Below are positions 46,801 to 58,968 of a stretch of 64,000 nucleotides of DNA, piece by piece. A model generated the notes under the pieces. That model saw only the letters and a program-made list of their open reading frames with translations, was not told the origin of the DNA and did no database searches. How positions within the stretch are numbered: the first letter of the stretch is position 1; each line of letters starts with the position of its first letter. The stretch spans positions 71,264,456 through 71,328,455 of the forward strand of contig JARZZO010000001.1 in assembly GCA_030544215.1 (NCBI GenBank), written 5' to 3'. The position numbers and the translations under genes are program-made. This DNA is from Zantedeschia hybrid cultivar (lineage: Eukaryota > Streptophyta > Magnoliopsida > Alismatales > Araceae).

Positions 46801-49800
46801 GAAGAGTTTGCATCGAGTGTCTGATGTGAATTACATCCCAACCAAGGTTCACAATCTGGACTTCATCAAGTTTTCTTTCTGCTTCAGGAACTTGTTGCCT
46901 TTTCTGGACAGTAAACACTTCATTCATCTAATTTTATACAAATATTTGTTATTATATCTCATCATTCTTTTGCTTTTTATTGATTGTGATGTTCCCAATG
47001 GGAAAAAAAAGAACAATAGAGAAAATAAATCTTGTATCAAATCACAAAACTCCGGTAAATGTATTTCATGTTTACAGTAGATATCCTATTCCTTTAACAG
47101 ACGAGGGTGGTGTGGGCATGCATTTCCTTCTTTCTGCAAGATGTTCATACAGAGCACGCCCCTCCTACATTTTTTGGGAGTAATGAGTTTTACCATTTGC
47201 TACTTTGGAGCTTTACTTGGCAAGTGTCTCTGGCATGGTTTCCCAGTTCCCACCCTTGTAAGGGAGAGGGTGTAAGGGATACTTTGTAGGTAATACTTTC
47301 ATTCTCTCTTAGGCCTACAAGGGGAGAGGTACTGATATTATGTTACGCGGCCCATATATATGGTTGGGCTGATCTTTCAATTTGATTATACTTAATATAC
47401 ATAGCTCTGTGATGAGTGTTCTTGCATAAGAAAGATACGTATGTGTAATAGCACTAAGGATGAAGGGAAGCTAGTTCTTGGACTTTGTTCTCCTTGCTGC
47501 TTGAGGATCAATTAGATTAGCTATTGCAGTTTAAGTATTTGAACGATATGGTGGAGAGAGTGTGCTTCATAAGCTTCTTGGTATTATTTTTGGATCCACA
47601 CATTCTTGGATGTATTTCCTGCTGTTCTCTTTCCTTTTCTGTACTCATGCTTTGTTAATTAATAATAAATCTGTCTACTGTCCATTCAGAAGGAAAGGGG
47701 GAAAAGAGTAACTTGCGATAAGGATTCAAGTCTGATGCTTCCATACAGGAGGAGGAGAGTTGTGTAGTTTCCATGGTGGACTAGCCTTCCCGAAATAAAA
47801 ATGTCCATGAGTATTTATTAGTCTTCAAACAAAAAGGAAATTACTGAAGATGCTAAAGGATGGGAATATAGTAATGTATCTTAGACTTTGCCAATTTCTG
47901 GCATGCTTTCTTTTTAGCTTATTCCTAAGGTGAAGAATGCCAGGGTAAACTCTACCAGCCAGCTTTCCTTTGGGAGACAAGGTAAAACTATGCAGACTGC
48001 TTTCCTTGGGGAGAGAAAAGAAAGAAATGTTCAAGTCAAGCATATGGTTTACTGGGTGTGCCAAGGAGTGCACACATGGTATGGGTTATTTTTAAAATGG
48101 AGGTATACGGCCGTGATTGGGAGGTGAGAAGGGTGATGTTTGATAGAAAAAGCTGTGGTCATGTCTAACGCATAAGAATGTCTCCTTTAAAGAGTGGATT
48201 CAATGATTTAAAAGTTGGCTGCCTCGCCGACTAGGCAGTCCGCCTAGGCGGAAACCGACTCGTCTTCTTTTATGATATTTTTTGGACATCGTCACCTTTT
48301 ATTGGAAGACCTTTATACTCCTGCAATAACTCATACATGGACTTGAAAGGTTACAACTCTTTGTCCTACTATAGCAACTAGCGGGGACTGCAGCCATGTG
48401 GAGACTTCCCTCAATAAAAACTGCAATCAGCAACAGTCATTGCCTCATGGTGCTTCAAAGATGATTCTCGCATGTCTACATATTGGCATAGCAGCGTTGC
48501 ATTCGACACTATATTATTCTTCATACTGACTTGCAGCAAATTAGGATTTATAATTGAATTTGATATTTTATTATTTTATGATGCTTATATAAGTAAATAT
48601 GAGATGTCTATAGTCGATAGCATTGTCAAACTTCAAAAAAAAAGGTCTAAAAAAAATAGCTGGCTCAGAATTGAGCCCGCCTCGCCGCCTAGGCCGTCCG
48701 CCAAGGCAGTAACAGGGCTGGCCAACTCGTTCCACCTAGGCATTTTTAAAACATTGAGTGGATTAAGCAATGGAAATAAATGTACCTTCCATTTATGCAT
48801 CCTATAAATCATTCTTTCGTTTTTTTTTATTCAAATTCAGCATCTAAGCTGAATGAGTTTTCCTAGAGATTACGTCCTAATTCGTATTTTTGTGGCAATC
48901 ATTCATGTTGAATCTATTTTTTAGGAGGATGTCCTTTATGCAAGGGTCCGAACAACAGGCGTTGCAGAGATACAATTCAGGTGAGTGTTATCCTCATTTC
49001 TTTGAGCTCACCACACTCAAGTGTTCAGGCAGCTTTTATTTTCAGCTACTATACTGTGTAAATCTTGCCTGAACACTGGCATATCTGCTTTAGGTGAGAT
49101 GGGACAAGTGTACGAACGATGTTTTGGAATATCATGGTTTTTTAATCCATCTTTGCATTTGTGAGTTTTGATACATCTGTTCAAGGGGTGTTGCCATAAA
49201 TATATCAAACAAATCCATGTTCTGCTCAATGTCCTGGTTTGATTCTTAGGTGGCACAAGATTCAGGCAGTGGTCTTCAGCTGTTGCTCATAATATGTTCA
49301 TGGCTATTTGTATTAAACTTAATATCAGAATGTTCTATTTCCTGTCAAGCTTTGGGCTCTTGTATTTGTAGTCGTTTCTTGATATGAACACATTGAACAT
49401 GCAAGGTTTTGTATGTTGCTTTAGTTATTTATGGTGCCACATGTAACCCCTCTTGCAACTTATACACATCATCTAAATTGCTACATGATAAAAGGTGCCT
49501 TTTTTCTCCTCAGTCCTCTAGGTGAAAGCAAGAAGAGCGGTGAGGTGTACAGACTCTTCGATGTTGGAGGTCAGAAAAATGAGAGAAGGAAGTGGATTCA
49601 TTTGTTCGAAGGTGTTACAGCTGTAATATTCTGTGCGGCAATAAGCGAGTAAGGTTACTATTTATTCTATGATCTACAACTGCACTATCTTGTATCATTT
49701 GGCAATGTGTGAAACACTAACTTTTAAAGTAATCTTCAGGAGCTCCATATCATCATCCTTTTATTGGAAGAGTGCTTAGACCCTTTTTTTTTGGGGGGTG

Positions 49801-52800
49801 GGGGTGGGGTCCCTCACTCATCATGCATCCACAGTGGACAGCTAGGTTACCTCTTCTTGTGGGGGCCATGCTAACAGCGGTTGGCTGCATGAGTGTGAAT
49901 ACATTATGACAATGAGCAACAGATGTTAATGGGTATCGCAACCTCATCAAGGTCCTCTTATTGTCTGGGAGCAACACTGGAAAATCAGAATGGTTAATTA
50001 ATACGTTGAGCATCCAGAAAACTTGAAAAATGCATAAGCGTCACTCGCGTAGCAATCATTTGAGCATCATGGTATGGAGAAGACAAAAGATTATTTGAAG
50101 AAAAAAAAGTGAACTGTTTGTCTTGTTATATAGAAATTAACTATAAGTTTTGGGTTATTGTACCTCAATGGGAGACAAAATTTCTGCATGCCATGCATAC
50201 TGTAGATTTGTTTTTAAATGTGGATGGTACCACTTGTATTATAAATGAAGAAAAGGAATACATGTACAACAACATGTGTACTGTAGATTGGTCTCTTTTC
50301 ATATGTGATTGTCGATAGTCATCATAATCTCCTCTTTGAAAAATGTCCTTAAACTTCAGTTCAATGTATCTCATAGATGGCCTACCTAATTGGGCAATTG
50401 TCTTGTGGCAATTAGGTGATTGAACAGATCTCCTATTGCTTTTTTTGGTTCTTCTTCTCTTTATTTTTGCAGGTAACTCAAGGCCCTAACCTAGGTAGAT
50501 AGAGAATGATCAATAGGGGTAGTGAGTCAGGGAAAGAGGGAAACCTGAACAAATATCTATGTTAGTGATTAGGGAAGACCTTGCAGATTAAATAGTAGCT
50601 AGTCAAGGGAGAAATTTGTGGTGGAGCAATATTTCTGGCAAAAATCTGGAATGACCCAGCATCCACAGTGAATCTGGGACCTGGGATCCCGTGGACACTG
50701 GTTCACATTTTTTAAAAGAAACCCTTGCTGTGAAAAGTTAGGGCTAACTTTTCACACTAGCAGTTCTCTTTTAAAAATGAGAGACCTTACAAATCGGTGT
50801 GCATGTTGAATGAGTCTATCTTATTGTTTGCCAGCCGTTAGGATCTTCTGCTCCCCCATCTTCTAAGTTTGTTGAGTCTAGACATCTTTCTTGTAAAAGT
50901 CATCATTCGACAATGTGAAAAAAATATATCAGAGGAGAGCTGCTCTCTCATTCATCTTTCTAGGACCAGCCACTCTGCAACTTGCAGCCAGCCAAACCTG
51001 TTCCAAATGGATGCATGGCTTGTCAGGTTAGATTCTGCCTGATCTAAAATGAAATGCCTACCTAACTAGAAATGGAACTGGTCACACTGCTTATGCTCAA
51101 CACCTTTGCCCTTTTTAGCTCCATAAACTCGGATGGTACGCAGTCTGACATGGATCTCCTAATATTCAATTTCATTACCAAGGTAATATTTTTTTTTTAT
51201 CACCCATCGCTATCGACTAGGCCAGCCGGTTTTCGTTTATAAATATAATACATATTCATTAAATTCCATTGGGACCTGCTCCTCCAACCCTTCTGACTAT
51301 TGCCAAGTCCTATGCAGACATCTTTTGGTGTGAAGTTTTTCTATTGTTAAAAGAAAAAAAAAACATGTAGGATGTTTTCTAGCTGATCTGTCAATCATTT
51401 GCAATTTTTAACCCTAGAGCCTGTGAACTCTGTTTGGCAGTAGTGGATGATTTTTCAACTTTGGGTTCAATCCTGTGTGATGTTGCAGGTATGATCAGAT
51501 GCTTTTTGAGGATGAAAGCAAGAACCGGATGATGGAGACGAAAGAACTTTTTGACTGGGTCCTAAAGCAGCCTTGCTTTGAGGTCTACTTTTTTCAAGAC
51601 TCTACAGAGCCTTCCTTATTGACTTGGCCACTATTCTCTGTAGTTTCTCTAAATCCTGTGAATTCATTTTTGCAGAAAACATCATTCATGCTTTTTCTTA
51701 ATAAATTTGATATATTTGAGGAGAAAGTACTAAAGGTATGGTGACTTGTTCTGTGGTTATATCTACAATATGTAACAGTTACACAAACTTCTAACGTTTT
51801 GTTACACAGGTCCCTTTAAATGTATGTGAGTGGTTTAAAGATTACCGACCCATGTCAACTGGAAAGCAAGAGGTTGAGCATGCATATGAGTGAGTTCCCA
51901 ACATCTTTATAAGCATAAAATTGTTTTATCAAGGGACTCTGCGGTTGTTTCTATGAATGGGAAAATTACAATCTATACTTCCTTTTAGACAAAAGACCAA
52001 AGGGAAGTGCACATCAAGTTGGTTTTGGTTTGATATTTCTGATTCTTCGTTGAACACCTCTCAAAGCAGCAGAGCCAGAATTATTATGTAGAGTAAGAAA
52101 GTTGTTCCACATTAAAAGCTTCTATTAAGAGATTTGTGTGAGCATCAAAATAATTTATTTATTTTTCATTCTTTTCTGTTTTGGATGTAAATTTTACAGG
52201 CCTCAAAAGACTAAATAAATGGTCTAATATTTTATAGTGTGCAGAACATTTCCTTGTGAAGAAAAAAATGGTTTAGAGATGTGCCAAAGTCATAATTGAC
52301 GCGCAATTTTAGGGGGTGCGGGTGGGGTTGGTGGAGGGAGAGGTTAACTGCAAAACGTTTTCCAATTCAGCTTTTATTTCATCATCAGTGAAAATTTTAC
52401 CTAGAGAGCACGAAGGGCCTGTTTGATTGTGCTGGTGAGTATTATGGTGCACGAACAAGATTCACACTGGAAGTGCCAAGCGGATCCAGCGAGCATAGAG
52501 CTCCAGGTGGTCATGTTGGGCATGTAAATCTCCAATTCAGATTTCGTATGAAATTGTCTGAGTTGGGGCCTGTCGACCACTTCGACCATATTTTTTGCTC
52601 TATCACGCATTAGTGACAGGTGCACCACTTCGGTGCCTTTTGTATGGCTTGAGGGCTTTTGTTAATCTATATTGTACATGAAATCCTTCTTTTGAATATA
52701 TTATGTGGTACCATCTACTTTTCAAAAAGAAAAAATACTGATCAGGATTCAGAGCAAGAGATCTTGAACATATCCAAGTCTCCTCCTATCGATTGGCTGC

Positions 52801-53223
52801 AGAGGGTTTTGAAATTCACCTTATGTATCCCTATGGGTTATTGGAGTGGGTGAAAGGTCAAAGGGTGTTTTTCTTTTTTCTTTTCTTTCTTTTTGTTTGG
52901 GGGGTGAGGGGTGGGGTTTGTTCCTGTATAGTATTCTTGTTTTTTCCCTATTCCTCATCCATAGGAAACTATAGAGCGCACTTATCCCGTTCACCTGTGC
53001 ATGCTTGAGCCTCAGGTCGCATGACTACCCAAGCTTCATTTTCAGGTTTGTAAAGAAGAAATTTGAGGAGCTTTATTTCCAGAGTACCAGTCCCTACCAA
53101 GTGGACCGTGTATTCAAGATCTACAGAACAACTGCCTTGGATCAGAAGCTTGTGAAGAAGACATTTAAATTGGTTGATGAAACCTTGAGGAGGAGGAATC
53201 TCATTGAGGCCGGCTTGTTATAA
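43822..53223 (+). CDS. GPA1: Heterotrimeric G-protein alpha subunit, 13 coding exons
   Basis: Exons: 43822-43884, 44089-44161, 45281-45318, 45389-45478, 45643-45720, 46426-46533, 46745-46846, 48925-48980, 49514-49648, 51489-51582, 51676-51735, 51810-51889 and 53046-53223. All phases agree; the sum is 1155 bases (384 residues; Arabidopsis GPA1 has 383). The N terminus MGLLCS fits N-myristoylation at Gly2 and palmitoylation at Cys5, so the protein acts at the plasma membrane. Motifs: P-loop GAGESGKST (46-54), switch I RVRTTG (191-196), switch II DVGGQ (219-223, with the GTPase Gln), NKFD (288-291), TTALD (354-358). The C terminus RRRNLIEAGLL is the plant receptor/RGS-contact tail. It binds GTP and partners G-beta-gamma in hormone, sugar and stress signalling. 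Intron 7 (2.1 kb) contains a hAT element. The gene looks intact. Confidence 0.96.
44008..44023 (+). repeat. 16-base poly-G tract in G-alpha intron 1
   Basis: An uninterrupted run of 16 G lies about 65 bases upstream of the exon 2 acceptor. On RNA it could form a G-quadruplex, or it may simply be an unstable homopolymer whose true length varies. Confidence 0.85.
48201..48756. mobile_element. Non-autonomous hAT element, 556 bp, in G-alpha intron 7
   Basis: An exact 8-bp target duplication AGTGGATT (48193-48200 and 48757-48764) flanks ends CAATGATTTAAAAG and TTTTTAAAACATTG, which are inverted and imperfect. Subterminal CCTAGGC words occur at both ends (GCCGACTAGGCAGTCCGCC on the left, CCGCCTAGGCCGTCCGCC on the right). 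The 8-bp duplication and CA(A/G)TG-type ends identify the hAT superfamily. There is no coding content. Confidence 0.88.
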
Positions 53224-54958
53224 GTGCAAATCTCCTAGAGCAAGTTGTCCAGAGCTGGATTCTTTTCTTCCTTTTTTGTTGTAACTGTTCATGATTCTTT
53301 CTCTCAGATCACGGGGCTTTTTGCCTTCTCACTTGTTCATCAGGCTGCTATATAAGAAAAGGTTTTGGCTTCAGTAATGAATCACATCAAAAAGGCCTCC
53401 AGATACTTGATGATGATGATATATGTCGAGTGGCCAGTGGATTAGAGTTTACTAAGTGTGGTCTTGAGTGGTCATTCAACACACCTTGTTGGATCGTAGC
53501 ACCATGATTTGTGTTTCTTACACAAGCTTTTCAGTGGCCGTGCCCATAGTTCTTGTAAAGCTGCACTTAAATTCTTGCACCAGATTAGTTCTGGATCTGT
53601 ATTTATAGTTTTCTAATCACCAGTGTTCCTTCATTTTTGTATGTTACGCTAGTAACTGGATTGGACAAAATGCGCGAGGAATCCTGATCTTTCTGAGAGG
53701 AGATTTGATGGACGTTATAGAATTGAATCATCTCCATCAATGTGGCGATAAATGAATAACTATTAAATCATGCATCAAGGTGTCGATAATTCTGTGTTTT
53801 TTGTCATATATTCCCCTGTTATAAAGTGTGGGATTTCCATTCCTGCAAATGTATTTTCTTATTTACTGTTAATGTAAGATAGCTATAATTGCCCTTCAAG
53901 CTAAGTCCTTTTGTCATTCTTACGTAATTTCCTCGTCGTTGGACGATGTCTTCCTGTCATTCAGAGCAATACTAGGATATCTATTTGGTAAAGAAAAGAA
54001 TACGATGAGATTCATTGTTTCTCAAAGTGAGAAGAACCCCTTCACTGATCTGATCAGTCCCCTCTTGGCTCAATGAATTGAGACCTCTCTTTCTTCGATG
54101 CAATAGTAGATACCCTTATTTTGAGTTATTGAAAGCGTTCTCTAGTGATTTTCCACTTTAGAAAGAAAATTTCCTTAATTTTTGAGCCGGGTCAAATCTT
54201 TCTGAAATTCTTTCTTGTCGGATGCCACCACAGATACAAAGAAAAATAATAACGCAGATGACCATTTAAATCACGCCCTTACTTCCCCTAGAGGGGGTCA
54301 AAGAGTGTAATGTGAACTAGGAAACTGACAATAAATCCTTTTTTGGCATCTAAAATTGTGGTTAACCTAAGAACGGTTAAGTTGAGAGGACGTTTTGACG
54401 TTTGGGTTATATGATAACCAACTGCATTGACAAGTGGTTAGCAATTTCTTTCTTCTAAAGAAGAGTATACATGCAACAACTTCTAAATTTTCTCGATCAA
54501 ATGTATTGAAAAGTAACGAGTGCACCCTTTCCCCTTGGGAATGCAATGGGTCAGCTGTTCCCATGCAAACGTGGGGACTGGGAAGGGATCACAATCTTTC
54601 ACCAGTTCTCCGGGAAGTCATCAGCCTGGTCTGCCAGCCACAGGTGATTCTTGGGCCTGACCCAATCTTGGACTATTTGGTTTTGGTGTCGAGCATATTT
54701 GTGCCATTGAGAAATGTTTACTGCAGCGTTTGCTTTCGTGATATGGTCCGCTCATGCTCTCCGGTCGCAGATTAGACAGCATGGGTGGATTTAAGACCCA
54801 CTGCATCTCCTGTGAATGACGTAGTGAGCTTGCGCTGTCCGAGCTGAGGATTAGATATAAGACCTTCCGTACCTCTTATCCATGGTGAAGCAAAGCATGG
54901 GCGCCCAATCCATCAATGGGATGGCATATGTGCTGCAGCAGCTGCAATGCCCAGCAAG
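53224..54958. other. 3' UTR of G-alpha and intergenic DNA
   Basis: The first 500-600 bases after the TAA at 53221-53223 are T-rich with AATAAA-like words (for example GATAAATGAATAA near 53748) and probably form the 3' UTR. The rest has short frames without motifs and no recognised gene. Confidence 0.5.
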
Positions 54959-55312
54959 TAGGGCTGTCAACGGTCCAGGTCTGGGTAGACCCATACCCAA
55001 GATGACTGTATCCAGACTCTGTTCAGATCCAACAAGGGTCATGGGTAAATGGATAAATGGGTCGGGTCTTGGGTCTACTTATTTATTTGATGTTGAAAGA
55101 TAAATGAGCTTGGTATAAAATTTATTTATCTTAAATCTCTATGTGCCAGATAATTGGGTTTGATTTTAGGTCCAAATTCTAAGAAATCGGCTCACAATTT
55201 TTTGCAATGTATGACAATAGAAGGCTTAATGGGTAAACATGTATACCCAGACCCATAACTAATGGGTCCAAACGGGTCTGTTAATGGGCCTGGGCCCATT
55301 TTGACAGCCCTA
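54959..55312. mobile_element. Non-autonomous hAT element, 354 bp
   Basis: Perfect 12-bp terminal inverted repeats TAGGGCTGTCAA / TTGACAGCCCTA are flanked by a perfect 8-bp duplication CCAGCAAG (54951-54958 and 55313-55320). The interior is rich in GGGTC/GACCC/CCCATA words (GGGTAGACCCATACCC, GGGTATACATG type), including several AATGGGT repeats. No reading frame. It belongs to a different hAT family from the copy in G-alpha intron 7. Confidence 0.93.
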
Positions 55313-55320
55313 CCAGCAAG

Positions 55321-58300
55321 GATTTATTTATGGAGAAGCACATGCTGCAGCATCATATGAGTATTGCAGTTGCAACCACCGTCCAACCACAAAATCAGAC
55401 GGCACATGGACTATTAAGTTCCGCTACATTACTTGGACCATAAGTTCTGCTACACTACTTGCACGGCAGTATAGGAATCACACACCGTCCAATTCTACTA
55501 TCGGACTGCAGTTGCAGTTGCAATGTCTTTGGACGTGGCAGCAAGTTTTACTCTCGCTTATGTTATTAGTTATTACACTCAGAAGCAACATCAATGACCA
55601 CAGCACCAGATAAGCCATCCGCCAAGTATTGCCATTCCGAAACTCAGCCCACTCAGGGCTCTTGTTCTAACAACCACTGGACATACCCCAAAAAAAAACA
55701 AAAATTAATCAGTGCAAGATGTATTTGGTGCAACTTTCAATTGAAAATATTCTTGGATTTTTACAAGTTTAACTCAGTTATTATCTGGAGAGTACATTAA
55801 GTCTTTGAAACCATGTATTAGCTAACCTTTGGCTTTCAATGAAATTTCTGACTTGAAGCTTTTTATAGAGACAAAAATGAGATTGGTACTTTGTGTAACT
55901 ACATAAGAAGTTGTAGCCATTCTTCCTTGTCACGTTCAAAATAAAAGTTAAAAATGGCTTCAACCAAAAATTTCATCATTTATGTCGTTAGCATTTATGG
56001 TGGCGGAGAAATGATAGACAAATACTTAGAAATTTATCTTCAGATTCATTTCTACCAAAGGCTATAAGCCGAGAATACCAAACACGGAAAGAATTGATGT
56101 TATACATGTAGAAACAAAGTGTGCAGGGCCACTTTTCAATTCAGAAACACAAAAAGGCCCTATGTTTCAAACAAACTGAGTAACTCTCTAGATTCATTTT
56201 TATATTTGATCACCACTTCAACCTGAAGATGGGCTAAACATGCAACCTCAATCCAACAAGAAACCTTGAGCCACTCGATAGGACTCAAGCTTCCACAAAC
56301 ATGATCAATTCTGATAGGAGACATCTACTTCTAGCATTTCTGACAATCTCCAGTTTTTCAGCTACAATTTTCAATTGGAAAGAATTCTTTTCATTTTTGG
56401 AATACAAAAGTTGTAGAAAACAGCAGCAAAATCATCAAAATATGACCATCCTTCATTCATTAGATCCTGACATTGTCTGGCCAAGTCATTCAGTTCTGGT
56501 AACAGCAAGATGGTAGACATGGGGATGCATACACAATTTCATAATAGCCACCCATAACGCCAGAAAATTTCTGTAGAAGAACATACCTTTACCTCTATCA
56601 AAAGTAAGTTCCATCTGTTATTTCTAGCCAAAAGGTGACTAAAAGCAGCTTGTGGTTGGAACTGCAAAGGATAAAAAACAGCATAAATAATGAAATTCAA
56701 GCTCATTAGAAATGCAAAAGCACCTCCATAAAGCAGCTTCCAACCACCAGAAAGAGGTGCATGCATGTGCGTGCACACACAAACACAAAGGAAGGAGGTG
56801 CAAACCTTGCGATAGAAGTTTTCGTCAAAGCATGCTGTAGGACACTTGGGGCCCTGCAGAGATTGCCTGGGAAAACCACCCTCTAGTGGTGAAGGAACCC
56901 ATATGTGTAGTAGCTCAGGAACTCCACTCACACTCACTAATCAATGACAAGGGTGAAACCATAACAGACACTGCACGAAAACATAGTTTTTAGAATAACT
57001 GTACAATTAAAATGTAGTGTCTCAAATCACTTTACAAGTATCAGATACAAATCCTTTGTAATAATCATGGCCAACAATTTCTTTTCGTTTAGCCAGGAGA
57101 TGACTAATTTTGGAAGAGGACAAAATGGGGAATGACTAACGTAGGCCCTAACGTGGTGTTGTGAATATAAATGCTCTATTATTGATGGGGAAACAACAGG
57201 AGCACAGCTGCACAACTGGAAACGAACAACACTAATGAGAAGTTGCTGAACAAATGTCCCGGTTTCAGGTAACAGACTTGAGAATGGCTCAGTTGCAGTG
57301 GCAAGAACAGAGACCGACAGCAGCAGCACTCAGCAATATGAAGCAGTTGTTGCACTAAGCTCTGCAGCCCAACATAATCCACGAAGGTATAGAGAAGGGT
57401 ATAGCATGAGAGAGACACTGCAGATCTGGCTCTGATACCATCTTATGAATAGATATGCTTTATCATTGATGAGGGCAATAGCCCAATATATGTATGCAAG
57501 AGTAAATAGAGCGTCCATTAGTATGATATGAGTCACCACAGGTAAATATAAAATATGTACAAGTCATAAACACCCCTGTATGTACAACACTTGAATAAGT
57601 GGAAACTCCACTTAGACAGATCCCTACCATACTTATAGCCACAAGGAAGAGATCTTAAGGAGCTTTCCTTGGGAGGTGGTCAATAACTACTGAAATGAAA
57701 GTACAATGAAATATTTCCCAACCTAAAACAATTCAGCTTAGAACATGAGAGCTGCATTGTAGATTACACCATATCCATGTGGAAATACACTGCCCCTGGA
57801 TAATGAAATACACTGGTGCAGATAAAACCTCTCCGAACCCTTACAGTTTCAACTACACACACTACAGATTACACCATGTCCATGTGAAATATGGTGACAC
57901 TATTAAACAAAATAAATTGGTGCAGAACAAAAGCTCTGCAAACACTTAGAATCCTAAGTATTCTCGAGTCAAATTGAAGTACTAATTTCCTATCTGTCAG
58001 TCAATCAGGACTTGGTTTGAACGCTTCCGCAAAATATTTTGTTATCTTGTTGATTCCAACTAGGCCATGTGAATGCAGGAAGATAATTAACCTTTCTCCC
58101 CTCAAAAGGGCAATGAGAATACCAGCCCAGTAAGTGAGAAGCAGAATTATCAGATTTACAATTTGAGGTTAAAAGAATTAGACAGGAGAAGCAAGACTGC
58201 AGAGAAGAACTGAACTAATTAATCCACAGTCAGCAGATAAGTGATCCAAGCTCTTAGGATGTAAAACCACAGAGGATGGAGGTAGCATTAACAGAAATCC

Positions 58301-58968
58301 TAAGGAGTTGCTAGCCAGAGATCTGAGATTTTCTGAAGAAACTGCTGATCATCCTTTTTCAATTGCAACATCCTGCTGCATGTCATAGTAAATGGGTCGA
58401 ACATCTATCTTATGTTCAATTGGAATAACACGAAAAATGAGCATAAGTGCCCAACCAAAGCATCTTGTTTTACCTTATCCTGCTACATGATAAAGACAAT
58501 GTCTTGACAATACATTGATCTACGCATTCTTGCAAGTGTTGATTTCTACCTATGTTAGTCAAGACAAAGATTTGATGCCTCAGATTGGGAAAATGCTACA
58601 AATGACACCAAGGACAATCCAAGACCAGATAAATACAAAAAAAAAGTATGATAATTCATAATGCATTACCTAGAAGCTGAGGTGTGCTGCAAGGGTTCTC
58701 AACATCTTGGGGAGAGGATGGTGAGTGAGGTCTTCTACCTATAAATCAACAAATCATTCTCCCAGCATCTGGCCATCTGGCCCTTGTTGATACCCACATA
58801 CCATCTTTCCTCTCATCACAGCCCCTACCACCAAAAAAATTCATCTTGCTTAATCTTCCTTACATAGTTTTGCATGTAGGTCACCCCCATCAGGATACCA
58901 TACCCATACAGAGGGAATGAGAATGACAGATATGCTTTCAAATGGATTTTCTCCTGGGTGTGTCTAAA
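55321..58968. other. 3' flank of the PPR gene, no supported gene; LTR relic near 57.15-57.55 kb
   Basis: On the minus strand this lies downstream of the PPR stop codon. Frames of 60-130 codons show no known family. At 57430-57441 the + strand reads GCTCTGATACCA, the complement of an initiator-tRNA primer site. The sequence beside it (ATGAATAGATATGCTTTATCATTGATG, about 57447-57473) resembles 57162-57188 (GTGAATATAAATGCTCTATTATTGATG). This suggests a worn miniature LTR element on the minus strand. Similarity beyond some 30 bases was not found. Confidence 0.4.

Noticed and set aside
56539..56937. A 132-codon minus-strand frame downstream of the PPR gene
   Set aside because: It mixes a possible short exon-like part with obvious intron-like T-rich sequence and matches no family. 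The PPR gene is complete without it.
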